Below are positions 8,215 through 17,209 of a stretch of DNA of 64,000 bases, one piece after another. The notes under the pieces are model-generated. The model made no database searches and was not told the DNA's origin. It saw only the letters and a program-made list of their open reading frames with translations. This DNA is from an uncultured Prevotella sp. (GTDB taxonomy: Bacteria; Bacteroidota; Bacteroidia; Bacteroidales; Bacteroidaceae). Position 1 is the first letter of the stretch; each line of letters starts with the position of its first letter. The translations under genes and the position numbers were made by a program. The stretch spans positions 122,304 to 186,303 of the forward strand of contig CAJOHJ010000002.1 in NCBI GenBank assembly GCA_905234265.1, read 5' to 3'.

Positions 8215-11200
8215 ATGAAACACCATAAAAGCATTATGACAGCCCTCTCGCTGCTGCTCACCATGAGCGGCAGCGCATGGGCGCAACAGGTCAGGCAAGG
8301 CACGGTGACCGGCGCAACGATTACCTTCGCCACTGCCCAAGACGGCGACTACAGCAGCACCATCGCCAGCGGGCTGACGGCTGGCACGTCGACGGTATAC
8401 ATGAAGGTTGCCGTCGCCGACGGCAACTACATCGAGGCCGGCGACATCACACTCACGCAGACCAAGGAAAGCAGCGAGGCCCAGGCACCAGGCATGCGCC
8501 TTGCGCCTGGAGTGGCAGAGCCGGTAAGCTTCTCGCTTGTCAGCGGCACGGCAACAGACCTGACAGCAGAACACATCTACTCGTTCACCATGCCCGCCGG
8601 CGGTGCCAACGTGACGGTTGATGCCACGGCAACGGCACGCACGGCCATCACTGCGGAAATGATTACCGACATCGCCGCCCAGACGTATACCGGCAGCGCC
8701 ATAGAGCCTGTGCTGACAGTCTCTACGCTGACGCTCGGCACCGACTACACCGTCAGCTACAGCAACAACACTGCCGCAGGCACGGCAACAGCCACCGTCA
8801 CCGGCATCAACCGCTACACAGGCACGCCGACGAAGAACTTCACCATTGCGCAGAAGCCCGTTAGTGCCAGCACCATCACAGGTCTTGTAGCCAACAACAA
8901 GGAGTACGACGGAACGACAGACGTTACGTTCGACTACTCAGGCATCAGCATTTATGGAAAGGTTAATGGTGACGACCTGTCCGTTACTGCCACAGGAAAC
9001 TTCCTCTATAGCTTCGTAGGCAACAACCAGACAGTCAACTACACCCTCGCGCTTACAGGCAGCAGTGCCGCTAACTACAAATTTTCGAAGAGTGGCAATA
9101 GCACGAATAACACCGGCCAGACTCTTGCCAACATCACGCAGAGAGTGGTAACCCTCAACTGGACGAACACAGAGTTTACCTACGACGGCGATGCCCATAA
9201 GCCCACGGCAACAGTCACAAACCTCGTAGGCTCTGAAAAATGCACTGTCACCGTCAGCGGTGAGCAAACTAATGCCGGCGACGACTACACTGCCACAGCA
9301 TCTGCACTGGCAGGCAGTAATGCAGCCAACTATACTCTTGAAGGCGCAACAGCCACCACACAGGACTTTACCATCGCAAAGGCCACCAGCACCGTTACCA
9401 CAGCACCGACGCTGGCTAATAATGCCGCTTACGACGCAGAGGGTGTCAGCCTGCTGGCAACCGACGGTGCAGCATCGTTCGGCACCATACTGTATGCATG
9501 CTCAACAGACGCAGAGACGCCTGGCGAATTCTCCGCAACAGCACCCAAGGCTAATGCTGTGGGGACATGGTATGTATGGTACAAGGTTGACGGCACCGAC
9601 AACTTCAACGGTGTTGCCCAGACCAAGATTGACGGTTCTGTAGTAATCTCTGCCGCCACATTCACACCAGCAGTTACTCTCGCAGACTGGACATACGGCT
9701 CGCCTAACACCCCGACTCTTGGCGACAGCAACATCAGCGACGGCGCAGTCACATACTCATACAAGACTGGCGATGCTGACTGGACAACGACACAGCCAAC
9801 TGCCGTAGGCTCTCACAAGGTTAAGGCTACCGTTGCCGCCAATGGCAATTATGCAGAAAGCACATCGGCCGAAGTAGAATTCGCCATTGCTGCCCGTACA
9901 GCAACACTGGAATGGGCTAATACCAGCCTGACTTACAACGGCACGGCACAGAAGCCGACAGCTACCGTCAGCAATCTTGTCAGTGGCGACGAGTGTACCG
10001 TCACCGTCAGCGGCGAGCAGACAACTGCCGGCAATGAATACACTGCCACGGCAACAGCACTGAGCAACAGCAACTACGCTCTGCCTGAGACAAAGACGCA
10101 GGCATTCGCCATCGCAAAGGCCACGCTGACCGCCACTGCCGACGACAAGGAGCGTGCATTCGGCGAGGCCAATCCTGAACTGACCGTCAGCGTCACAGGC
10201 TTCGTGAACGGCGAGACTGCCGCCACAGCCGCAGGCTACGAGGCTCCCACAGCCGCCACCGAGGCTAATGCCGAGAGTGCCGCAGGCACGTATGAAATCA
10301 CCGTCAGCGGCGGCGCAGCCACCAACTATACGTTCACCTACGTCAATGGTACGCTGACCATCGGCAACGCCACCATCGCATACACCGCCGACAACTACAG
10401 CGGAACGTATGACGGTGCGGCACACGGCATCGCACTTGACGTAACGACGCCAGAGACTACCGTGAAGTACCGCACCACGGAAAGCGGAGAGTACAACCTT
10501 GACGCTGCCCCGACATTCACCAACGCCACGGCCGCACAGACCGTCTACTTCCAGATTACGAAAGACAACTACACCACCGTTGAGGGCAGCAAGACCGTCG
10601 CCATCAACAAGAAGAATCTGACAGTTACCGCTGAAGCCAAAGTGATGAACATCGGCGATGCAGTGCCAGCACTGACCTATCAGTCGAGCGGTCTTGTTGG
10701 CGACGACGAGATAAGCGGAACCTTGGCATGCGATGCTGACGCCGACGTGGCAGGAAACTATGACATCACTGTTGGTACACTGACAGCTGGAGACAACTAC
10801 AACATCAGCTTCACCGGAGCAACGCTGACAGTCCGTGGAATGGTGAACTACACCGTTAAGCACTTGCATCAGAACACCACCGGAGACGATTACACCGAGG
10901 TTAGCAGTGACGAGGAAACCAAGCAGGGCAAGGTCGGCGAGCTGACAGCCGCCACAGCCAAGAGCTACACAGGCTTTACCGCCCAGCCAATCACCCAGGC
11001 TACTATCGCCGAGGATGGCTCGACGCTAATAGAGGTTACCTATAACCGCAACAACTACACCATCAGCTTCAACTCCGACGGAGGCTCTGCAGTGTCAGAC
11101 ATCACTGCAAGATATGGCGCGACAGTGGCCGCACCAGAATCTCCCACTAAGGAGAACTACGTCTTCGTTGGGTGGTATGACGGCACTGACAAATACACAT

Positions 11201-12375
11201 TCGACACAATGCCTGTTGACGGAAAATCGCTGACCGCCCATTGGACAGCGTCGACCATCACTCCCGACGACTCAGAAATTGACGAGGGCGAGGCAACACC
11301 TACCTACGAGATTGCTGACGCAGAGAACGCAAAAGTCAAGGAGGTCAGCACTAACGAGAACACCACGACGATTGCAATAGCAGGTACAGTCGGCAACGAC
11401 AACATTCCAGTGACCAGCATTGCCGACGATGCCTTCAGCGGCATTAGCGACGAGCAGAAACAGGGCATAACATCCATCGACCTGTCGGCAACACAAGTCA
11501 CAGGCGTCGTAGTTGACCGCAGCGACGAAAACAATGCTTTCTACGGCTTCCCGGAGACCACCATCATCTATCTGCCTGATGGCAGTGGCAACTTAGCAGC
11601 CACAGGCGAGAAGAACGTTGTCATAGACGGCTTCTGCGATAACTTCCAGATGGACGACCAGAAATCGTACAGTATTCCTACGGAGTTCACGGCCTGCAGT
11701 GCAACTCTGAACCGCTCGTTCACAAGCGGCGAGACAAGCACTGTCTGCCTGCCATACAGCGTACCCAAGGCTAATCTGGGAGGCAAAATATACTATTTCT
11801 CAGCAGTTGAGGGTACCACTGTGAAAATGAAGGAAGCCGACGGCGACCTGCAGGCCAACACGCCATACATCTTCGTACCCAGCACCTCACAGTCTGCAAT
11901 CACCGCAACCGGCTCCATCACCGTCAACATGAGCAATGCCCCACAGACAACACAGGCCGGCCAGACATTCACCTTCAAGGGTGTTTACAGCGACAAGACT
12001 TTCACGGCAGAGGAAATCAGCAGCGGCATATATGGCTTTGCTGCCGAGGCTGCTCACGGTGCTTCGTCGGTAGGCCAGTTTGTAAAGGGCAGCATGGGAG
12101 CCTACATCAAGGGCATGCGTGCATACCTTGCATACAGCGGCGAAAGCCTTACTGGCTCCGATGAGGCTGCAGCCCCCGACCTGAACATGAGCGACGCTCT
12201 GCCAAACGTCCTCAACGTAGTTCTGGAAGACCTCAACGGCAATGTTACCGTCATCGGACAGCTGACACTGGCCAACGGCGAGGATGGCAAAGCCTACAAC
12301 TTGGGCGGCATGCTCACTGGCAAGAGCCATAAGGGCATCACCATCGTCGACAGAAAGAAAGTCATCAAGAAATAA
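8215..12375 (+). CDS. Giant secreted protein with YDG/MBG repeats, InlB-type repeat and C-terminal sorting-like module
   Basis: The protein has 1386 residues; the signal peptide ends near AWAQ (residue 25). Tandem beta domains follow: an Ig-like repeat at about 140-215, a YDG-type domain (NKEYDGTTDVTF) near 225-305, several MBG-type repeats (TYDGDAHKPTATV, TYNGTAQKPTATV), an MBG_2-like repeat (DDKERAFGEANPELTV) near 645 and another near 800-873. A MucBP/InlB-like stretch (VKHLHQNTTG; GWYDGTDKYTFDTMPVDGKSLTAHW region) spans about 878-1020, then a short BspA-like segment (SIADDAFSG) and a final domain ending KVIKK. Such proteins are surface adhesins or matrix proteins in gut Bacteroidetes. It probably shares a transcript with the preceding gene and with the 39-residue peptide that follows. 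High internal repetition means recombination and copy-number change are likely. Confidence 0.8.
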   Translation: MKHHKSIMTALSLLLTMSGSAWAQQVRQGTVTGATITFATAQDGDYSSTIASGLTAGTSTVYMKVAVADGNYIEAGDITLTQTKESSEAQAPGMRLAPGVAEPVSFSLVSGTATDLTAEHIYSFTMPAGGANVTVDATATARTAITAEMITDIAAQTYTGSAIEPVLTVSTLTLGTDYTVSYSNNTAAGTATATVTGINRYTGTPTKNFTIAQKPVSASTITGLVANNKEYDGTTDVTFDYSGISIYGKVNGDDLSVTATGNFLYSFVGNNQTVNYTLALTGSSAANYKFSKSGNSTNNTGQTLANITQRVVTLNWTNTEFTYDGDAHKPTATVTNLVGSEKCTVTVSGEQTNAGDDYTATASALAGSNAANYTLEGATATTQDFTIAKATSTVTTAPTLANNAAYDAEGVSLLATDGAASFGTILYACSTDAETPGEFSATAPKANAVGTWYVWYKVDGTDNFNGVAQTKIDGSVVISAATFTPAVTLADWTYGSPNTPTLGDSNISDGAVTYSYKTGDADWTTTQPTAVGSHKVKATVAANGNYAESTSAEVEFAIAARTATLEWANTSLTYNGTAQKPTATVSNLVSGDECTVTVSGEQTTAGNEYTATATALSNSNYALPETKTQAFAIAKATLTATADDKERAFGEANPELTVSVTGFVNGETAATAAGYEAPTAATEANAESAAGTYEITVSGGAATNYTFTYVNGTLTIGNATIAYTADNYSGTYDGAAHGIALDVTTPETTVKYRTTESGEYNLDAAPTFTNATAAQTVYFQITKDNYTTVEGSKTVAINKKNLTVTAEAKVMNIGDAVPALTYQSSGLVGDDEISGTLACDADADVAGNYDITVGTLTAGDNYNISFTGATLTVRGMVNYTVKHLHQNTTGDDYTEVSSDEETKQGKVGELTAATAKSYTGFTAQPITQATIAEDGSTLIEVTYNRNNYTISFNSDGGSAVSDITARYGATVAAPESPTKENYVFVGWYDGTDKYTFDTMPVDGKSLTAHWTASTITPDDSEIDEGEATPTYEIADAENAKVKEVSTNENTTTIAIAGTVGNDNIPVTSIADDAFSGISDEQKQGITSIDLSATQVTGVVVDRSDENNAFYGFPETTIIYLPDGSGNLAATGEKNVVIDGFCDNFQMDDQKSYSIPTEFTACSATLNRSFTSGETSTVCLPYSVPKANLGGKIYYFSAVEGTTVKMKEADGDLQANTPYIFVPSTSQSAITATGSITVNMSNAPQTTQAGQTFTFKGVYSDKTFTAEEISSGIYGFAAEAAHGASSVGQFVKGSMGAYIKGMRAYLAYSGESLTGSDEAAAPDLNMSDALPNVLNVVLEDLNGNVTVIGQLTLANGEDGKAYNLGGMLTGKSHKGITIVDRKKVIKK

Positions 12376-12412
12376 AGGATAGACAATAAAAATCATCAAA
12401 CAAAATAAGACA

Positions 12413-12532
12413 ATGAAGAAAGCGTATAAAAAACCAGAGATACGGATTGCCATGACTGCCATGGCTGCCATGCTTTGCTACAGCGGTGGGTTCAACGCCC
12501 CCGAATACGTCCCTGCCGAAGACGGGGAGTAG
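12413..12532 (+). CDS. Small peptide (39 aa) directly after a secreted-protein gene
   Basis: ATG 12413 to TAG 12530-12532 gives a 39-residue peptide that starts MKKAYKKPEIRI, has a hydrophobic middle (MTAMAAML) and ends PAEDGE. It lies 37 bases behind the giant surface-protein gene. Its start resembles MKKTYFAPTVETV of the peptide at 22449, which sits in the same position behind another secreted-protein gene, so a conserved class of short accessory peptides is plausible. Function unknown. Confidence 0.5.
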   Translation: MKKAYKKPEIRIAMTAMAAMLCYSGGFNAPEYVPAEDGE

Positions 12533-12569
12533 CAGCAGCCATTTTTTGACTATGCTGTAGCAAAGTCAA

Positions 12570-12651
12570 AAAATTATCTCAATGACTTACAAAATTATCT
12601 CGCAGAGAAAAAAAATTATCTCTGCGAGATATTTTCATAACATGCAGAGAT
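12570..12651. repeat. 21-base-period repeat array with terminator-like hairpin
   Basis: ATTATCTC recurs at 12573, 12594 and 12615, exactly 21 bases apart. TTATCTCTGC at 12616-12625 is complementary to GCAGAGATAA at 12644-12653, giving a 10-base-pair hairpin between the converging genes ending at 12532 and 12688. It probably serves both strands as a terminator. Confidence 0.75.
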
Positions 12652-12687
12652 AAATCTACCAGAAGTTTCAATAGGCGCATCAGGCAG

Positions 12688-13464
12688 TCATGCCTGCCGC
12701 TGGCGCACGGCCTCGAACATCAGTATGGCCGCCGAGACGCTTACATTCAGCGAGTCTATGCGGCCAAGCATGGGAATGCGGATGTGAGCATCGGCTGCAT
12801 GACGCCACTGCTGCGTCAGCCCGGCATGCTCAGTACCCATGACGATTGCCGTGGCGCGGCGCATGTCGGTGGCATAATATAGCGATGAGTCCTGCAGCTG
12901 GGCGGTGAGTATCTGAATGCCACGCCCACGGAGGAAGCTGATGCACTCTTCCGACGTGCATGCAACGGTGGGAACAGTGAATGCAGCCCCCACGGAGGCC
13001 CGTATCATGTTCGGATTGTAGAGGTCGCACAGCGGGTCGCAGACAATGACTGCGTCCACGCCGGCAGCATCTGCCGAACGCAGCACAGCCCCCAGATTGC
13101 CTGGCTTCTCGACACTCTCCAGTACGACCATCAGCGGACTCTCCGGCAGCTGCAGGCCGGCAAGCTGCAACGGCCGCTGCCTGACTTCAGCCACCACGCC
13201 CTCTGTGCTGCCGCGATAGGCAATCTTTTCGTAGACAGCCGCCGACACCTGCACGGTGCGCTCGCAGGGCGGAAGACCGTCGGAGACGGCCATGCCGGAG
13301 CAGATGAACAGCGTGTCTATCTCGAAGCCTGCCTGCTGGCAGTGCATCAGCTCCTGGCGTCCCTCAACGACGAACAGCCCCGTGCGGCGGCGCTCGGAAG
13401 ACTTCTGCTGCAAGGCTGCCAGCTGCTTTATCTTCGGATTCTGCAAACTTGTAATCTGCTCCAT
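12688..13464 (-). CDS. TrmH/SpoU-family RNA 2'-O-methyltransferase
   Basis: The protein has 258 residues. The N-terminal 90 form an RNA-binding substrate domain (LQNPKIKQLAALQQKSS; GLFVVEGRQEL). The SPOUT catalytic core has the three family motifs: EKPGNLGAVLRSADAAG near 115, IVMGTEHAGL near 205 and IPMLGRIDSLNVSVSAAI near 230, which form the trefoil knot that binds S-adenosylmethionine. The family methylates ribose 2'-OH groups in rRNA or tRNA; the exact target is not readable from the sequence. The start codon follows the stop codon of the DUF4491 gene immediately (TGAATG), so the two are translationally coupled. Confidence 0.85.
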   Translation of the reverse strand: MEQITSLQNPKIKQLAALQQKSSERRRTGLFVVEGRQELMHCQQAGFEIDTLFICSGMAVSDGLPPCERTVQVSAAVYEKIAYRGSTEGVVAEVRQRPLQLAGLQLPESPLMVVLESVEKPGNLGAVLRSADAAGVDAVIVCDPLCDLYNPNMIRASVGAAFTVPTVACTSEECISFLRGRGIQILTAQLQDSSLYYATDMRRATAIVMGTEHAGLTQQWRHAADAHIRIPMLGRIDSLNVSVSAAILMFEAVRQRQA

Positions 13465-13752
13465 TCAGTACTTTCTCTTCGGATTCTTGGGGAACCAGCC
13501 TTTATCTACGCGCCGTCTCTGGGCAAACAGCTCGCCGATGCCCCACAGTGCGGAAGCCCCAAAGACGCCAACGACGGACGAGAGAATGGCGTTCTCAATG
13601 AACAAGGCGCCGACGATGCTGGCCACGCCAATGGCCAGATAGACTACCCACGGACGGGTGCCAAAGTGATACTCCGTCTTGATGACTATCGGGTGCCAGA
13701 TGCCTATCGTGAGGAAAGTGCATACGGCAATAATAATTCCTGTGAAATACAT
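13465..13752 (-). CDS. DUF4491 family small membrane protein
   Basis: The protein has 95 residues with three hydrophobic segments (about 2-20, 33-52 and 55-72) and a basic tail ending PKNPKRKY. This matches DUF4491, a small inner-membrane family common in Bacteroidetes and of unknown function. It is the first gene of a two-gene unit with the RNA methyltransferase; the leader is only a few bases long after the promoter at 13763-13770. Confidence 0.8.
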   Translation of the reverse strand: MYFTGIIIAVCTFLTIGIWHPIVIKTEYHFGTRPWVVYLAIGVASIVGALFIENAILSSVVGVFGASALWGIGELFAQRRRVDKGWFPKNPKRKY

Positions 13753-13762
13753 ATTCAGGCGG

Positions 13763-13770
13763 CAAAGGTA
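13763..13770 (-). promoter_or_regulatory. -7 box TACCTTTG for the DUF4491 / methyltransferase unit
   Basis: On the minus strand TACCTTTGCC lies about ten bases before the DUF4491 start. It is divergent from the promoter at 13857. Confidence 0.65.
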
Positions 13771-13856
13771 GTCAAAACACCACTAAAACAGCCTGCCGAC
13801 AGATATAAAAATCATTAAATAATGAGCTTTTTTTAGGCCACAGTGAAGAATATTGT

Positions 13857-13864
13857 ATAACTTT
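13857..13864 (+). promoter_or_regulatory. -7 box TAACTTTG upstream of the GT2 gene
   Basis: TAACTTTGCC sits about 50 bases before ATG 13916; a T-rich stretch at 13828-13835 lies where the -33 box is expected. It rules out the TTG start at 13853 that overlaps it. Confidence 0.65.
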
Positions 13865-13915
13865 GCCAGTGTAGTCATCTGCATTGACTGTGCAGTGACA
13901 GTAAGTAATCAGCCA

Positions 13916-14674
13916 ATGACACACCAGAGCGACAGCATTGTAATCATTCCTACTTACAACGAGAAGGAAAACATTGAGAAAATCATCAGGGCGGTGAGCG
14001 CTCTGGAGAAGTGCTTCCACATACTCGTCATCGACGACGGCTCCCCCGACGGTACGGCAGCCATCGTCAAGGGGCTGATGGCTACCGACGACTTCAGCGA
14101 CCGCCTCTTCATCATCGAGCGCAGCGGCAAGCTGGGACTTGGCACGGCATACATCACTGGCTTCAAGTGGGCCTTGGAGCGCGACTACGGATACATCTTC
14201 GAGATGGACGCCGACTTCAGCCACGACCCCAACGACCTGCCGCGCCTCTACAGTGCCTGCGCCGACGAGGGCTTCGACGTGGCCATAGGCTCCAGATATG
14301 TCAGCGGCGTCAACGTTGTCAACTGGCCCATCGGCCGTGTGCTGATGTCTTACTTTGCATCGAAATACGTGCGCATGGTGACGGGCTTCAAGGTTCACGA
14401 CACCACCGCCGGCTTCAAGTGCTACAAGCGCCGCGTGCTGAAGACCATCGAGCTTGACAAGATACGCTTCAAGGGCTACGGCTTCCAGATAGAGATGAAG
14501 TTCACGGCCTACAAGATTGGCTTCAAGATAAAAGAAGTGCCGGTCATCTTTGTCAACCGCCGCGAGGGGGTCAGCAAGATGTCCGGCGGCATCTTCGGCG
14601 AGGCATTCTTCGGTGTCATGCGCCTGCGCTGGGACGGCTGGACGCGTAAGTATCCGAAGATTGCAGAAGAATAA
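13916..14674 (+). CDS. Polyprenol-monophosphate mannose/glucose synthase-like glycosyltransferase (GT2)
   Basis: The protein has 252 residues. It shows the dolichol-phosphate mannosyltransferase (DPM1-like) pattern: IIPTYNEKENI near residue 8, VIDDGSPDGTA near 38, EMDADFSHDP near 95 (metal-binding DxD region), and MSYFASKYVRM, GFKCYKRR and VPVIFVNRREGVSKMSGG toward the end. There is no C-terminal membrane domain, so it is the catalytic-only form. It is expected to transfer a sugar from a nucleotide sugar to a polyprenyl phosphate at the inner membrane, supplying glycan or protein-glycosylation pathways. It converges on the next gene with only three bases between the stop codons. Confidence 0.85.
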   Translation: MTHQSDSIVIIPTYNEKENIEKIIRAVSALEKCFHILVIDDGSPDGTAAIVKGLMATDDFSDRLFIIERSGKLGLGTAYITGFKWALERDYGYIFEMDADFSHDPNDLPRLYSACADEGFDVAIGSRYVSGVNVVNWPIGRVLMSYFASKYVRMVTGFKVHDTTAGFKCYKRRVLKTIELDKIRFKGYGFQIEMKFTAYKIGFKIKEVPVIFVNRREGVSKMSGGIFGEAFFGVMRLRWDGWTRKYPKIAEE

Positions 14675-14677
14675 TTA

Positions 14678-15610
14678 TCATTCAGCAATCATTTCCTGAG
14701 CATCCTTTGTCAGAAACTGGCGCACCTTGTCGTAGGGAACGGTGAAGCCCACCAAGCCCACGGCATAGGCGGCAATCTCGTACTGCTGATATGTGAACGA
14801 CAGGCCATCCTTGGTAAAATACGGCGGATTGGCTGGCAGAGGAATGCGGTTGACATTGTCGATGCCGATCAGCAGCTCCTTCAGCTGCGCATCGTTAGTG
14901 ACAGGCACATCGAAATTGCCGAAATAGCTCTTCACGCCCTCCTTGATGAGTGCCGCCAGTCCCTTGGCGCTGGCATCGGCAAAGAGCGTCTGGTTCTTAA
15001 TAACATACCTTTCCTTTTCCGTGTCGTAGTCGGCACTGTAGCCAATGCGCTTGCCGTCGCTCTTGCGGAAGGTGATGCCTGTAGACTTTGCAAAGCCGTG
15101 GGCACCGCCGGAATAGCCCTCGCTGGTGGACGTGTACGTCACGTAGCGTTCCGTCTCATATTCCTTCTCTACGCGCAGATAGTAGTTGAACGGCATGCCG
15201 CCGGGCCAGCCGTCGTCAAGCATTGACTTCCACATGGCAGTCATTGCGTCGTGATGAATGGCTGCAGCATTCCTGACGGCCGTCTCGCCGTCGTCGTAGA
15301 TCCTCACCTTCAGCTTCTCCTCGTCGAAGGGCATTATTGCCAGCTGCCCGCTGATGTAGTGGCGCACGCTGTCGGCCAATGCTCCCTGCTCGCCCGCCGG
15401 CCAGTCGACACTGATGTCGACACTTGCCATCGAGTCTTCCACCACGCGGCCTACGCTGTCGACATCAAATGCCGGCGCGCTGCCGTCAACGGCTGCTTCA
15501 TTGCCAACGGCTATTGAGTCTGAGCTGCCGCCTGACTTAAAAGCACGATGGCCGCATGCTATAAGCATTGCGGCCATCGCTATAATAGAAATGACTGTTA
15601 GTCTCCTCAT
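14678..15610 (-). CDS. DUF3298/RsiV-like lipoprotein
   Basis: The protein has 310 residues with lipobox LIAC (Cys 19), so it should be a membrane-anchored periplasmic lipoprotein. The C-terminal half has the DUF3298 pattern: SEGYSGGAHGFAKSTGITF, a predicted helix (LFADASAKGLAALIKEGVK), then LSFTYQQYEIAAYAVG near the end. In Gram-positive bacteria this fold forms the extracytoplasmic part of the anti-sigma factor RsiV, where it binds lysozyme; here there is no sigma-binding N-terminus, so only the fold is shared. It lies 31 bases downstream of pgk on the same strand and may be co-transcribed. Confidence 0.75.
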   Translation of the reverse strand: MRRLTVISIIAMAAMLIACGHRAFKSGGSSDSIAVGNEAAVDGSAPAFDVDSVGRVVEDSMASVDISVDWPAGEQGALADSVRHYISGQLAIMPFDEEKLKVRIYDDGETAVRNAAAIHHDAMTAMWKSMLDDGWPGGMPFNYYLRVEKEYETERYVTYTSTSEGYSGGAHGFAKSTGITFRKSDGKRIGYSADYDTEKERYVIKNQTLFADASAKGLAALIKEGVKSYFGNFDVPVTNDAQLKELLIGIDNVNRIPLPANPPYFTKDGLSFTYQQYEIAAYAVGLVGFTVPYDKVRQFLTKDAQEMIAE

Positions 15611-15641
15611 TTCTCACATTTCTCACTATTCATATCTTTGT

Positions 15642-16913
15642 TTACTCACCCTTGATTGCAGCCACGCCGGGAAGCACTTTTCCCTCGATAGCCTCAAGCA
15701 GTGCGCCGCCACCGGTGGAGATGTAGCTCACCTGGTCGGCAAGGCCGAACTTGTTGACGCATGCCACAGAGTCGCCACCGCCAATCAGCGAGAAGGCGCC
15801 CTCCTTGGTAGCCTTTGCAATGGCATCGCCGATGGCACGGCTGCCAGCGGTGAAGTTGTCGCACTCGAAGACTCCGGCAGGACCGTTCCACAGAATGGTC
15901 TTGGCGCCGTCGATGGCGGCAGCAAAGGCCTTCTGGCTCTCAGGACCAGCGTCTACGCCCTCGAAACCGGCAGGCACCTTGTTGGCAGGGCATGTGATGA
16001 TTTCAGCACCGGCCTTCACGCTCATGGTGTCGAAGTCAAGGCCGTTGGTGGCTGTGCAGTCTGTGCCAAGCACCAGCTGTACACCGTTCTTCTTGGCCAG
16101 CTCCTCAACGCCAAGTGCAACGTCCAGCTTGTCCAGCTCAACGATGGACTCGCCGATTTCGCCGCCGTGAGCCTTTGAGAATGTGTATGTCATGCCACCG
16201 CAGAGGATGAGCTTGTCAACCTTGCCCAGCAGGTTCTCGATGATGCCAATCTTAGAGCTTACCTTCGAGCCGCCCATGATGGCCACGAACGGACGCTTGA
16301 TGTTCGACAGCACGTTGTCGACAGCCTGCACTTCCTTCTCCATCAGCAGGCCAAGCATCTTTGAGTCGGCGTCGAAGTAGTCGGCGATGACGGCCGTAGA
16401 GGCGTGCTTGCGGTGAGCTGTACCAAAGGCGTCCATCACGTAGCAGTCGGCATAGCTTGCCAGAGTCTTGGCAAACTCCTTCTGGCTCTGCTTCATGGCC
16501 TTCTTGGCCTCGTCGTATTCGGGAGTACCCTTTTCAACGCCCACGGGCTTGCCTTCCTCCTCAGGATAGAAGCGCAGGTTCTCAAGCAGCAGGGCCTCGC
16601 CCATCTTCAGAGCCTTGGCAGCGTCCTGAGCCTTGGCGCAGTCGGCAGCGAAAGCAACAGGCACTCCGAGGGCCTTCTCTACGGCCTCGCGAATCTGGCC
16701 AAGTGACTTCTTCATGTCCACCTTGCCCTTGGGCTTGCCCATGTGCGACATGATGATGACTGCACCGCCGTCGCCGAGAATCTTCTTCAGAGTGGGCAGC
16801 GCACCGCGGATGCGGGTGTCGTCAGTGATTTTTCCGTTCTCGTCCAGGGGTACGTTGAAGTCTACACGTACGATTGCCTTCTTGCCGGCAAAGTTCATTT
16901 CGTTGATAGTCAT
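15642..16913 (-). CDS. pgk: Phosphoglycerate kinase
   Basis: The protein has 423 residues, slightly longer than the usual 390-420. It converts 1,3-bisphosphoglycerate and ADP to 3-phosphoglycerate and ATP in glycolysis. Characteristic motifs are present: [19 protein letters not shown] near residue 10, [23 protein letters not shown] near 57, [14 protein letters not shown] near 155, a substrate/nucleotide segment [17 protein letters not shown] near 215, and the ATP-binding [10 protein letters not shown] near 385. The promoter is at 17012-17019; the leader carries a four-copy 7-base repeat. The DUF3298 lipoprotein follows downstream. Confidence 0.97.
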   Translation of the reverse strand: MTINEMNFAGKKAIVRVDFNVPLDENGKITDDTRIRGALPTLKKILGDGGAVIIMSHMGKPKGKVDMKKSLGQIREAVEKALGVPVAFAADCAKAQDAAKALKMGEALLLENLRFYPEEEGKPVGVEKGTPEYDEAKKAMKQSQKEFAKTLASYADCYVMDAFGTAHRKHASTAVIADYFDADSKMLGLLMEKEVQAVDNVLSNIKRPFVAIMGGSKVSSKIGIIENLLGKVDKLILCGGMTYTFSKAHGGEIGESIVELDKLDVALGVEELAKKNGVQLVLGTDCTATNGLDFDTMSVKAGAEIITCPANKVPAGFEGVDAGPESQKAFAAAIDGAKTILWNGPAGVFECDNFTAGSRAIGDAIAKATKEGAFSLIGGGDSVACVNKFGLADQVSYISTGGGALLEAIEGKVLPGVAAIKGE

Positions 16914-16973
16914 AATGTGATTTACAATTAATTATATTTACGATTTACAATATTCGCTATTTATCTCCCCATC

Positions 16974-17001
16974 TCACCTCTCACCTCTTACCTCTTACCT
17001 C
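16974..17001. repeat. Four tandem 7-base repeats (TCACCTC/TTACCTC) in the pgk leader
   Basis: TCACCTC, TCACCTC, TTACCTC and TTACCTC follow each other without gaps, just downstream of the pgk transcription start on the minus strand. The pgk RNA therefore contains GAGGTGAGAGGTGAG, complementary to the repeat in the neighbouring leader at 17150. Confidence 0.7.
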
Positions 17002-17011
17002 AAATTCGGCG

Positions 17012-17019
17012 CAAAGGTA
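17012..17019 (-). promoter_or_regulatory. pgk: -7 box TACCTTTG for pgk
   Basis: On the minus strand GTACCTTTGCGCC lies about 100 bases upstream of the pgk start; no clear -33 TTTG is visible. The 296-base gap 16914-17209 holds this promoter, the two leader repeats and the divergent promoter at 17102-17133. Confidence 0.65.
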
Positions 17020-17101
17020 CGCATTTTACTTCATAGTCCATCGTCTGAAGTTCATAATTTAAAACTTTTTTGCGAACTATTATTAATAATGTAAAATGGA
17101 G

Positions 17102-17133
17102 TTTGCAAAAAAACAGAAAAACACGTAACTTTG
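17102..17133 (+). promoter_or_regulatory. Promoter of the CobW-family gene, TTTG and TAACTTTG
   Basis: TTTG at 17102-17105 and TAACTTTG at 17126-17133 are 20 bases apart, a textbook Bacteroidetes promoter. The leader is about 70 bases. No zinc-responsive operator could be recognised by eye. Confidence 0.8.
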
Positions 17134-17149
17134 CACACCTCACAACAAC

Positions 17150-17177
17150 AACTCACCTCTCACAACTCACCTCTCAC
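17150..17177 (+). repeat. Two tandem 14-base repeats in the CobW-family leader
   Basis: AACTCACCTCTCAC occurs twice in a row and a third partial copy follows. The string is the complement of the pgk leader repeat on the other strand. Confidence 0.7.
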
Positions 17178-17209
17178 AACTTAAAAATAAAAAACAACAA
17201 AATATCACC

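Noticed and set aside
9757..10869. A 370-codon minus-strand frame inside the giant repeat protein
   Set aside because: Cys/Gly/Ser/Val-rich translation mirrors the Thr/Ala-rich repeats on the plus strand; no promoter or domain.
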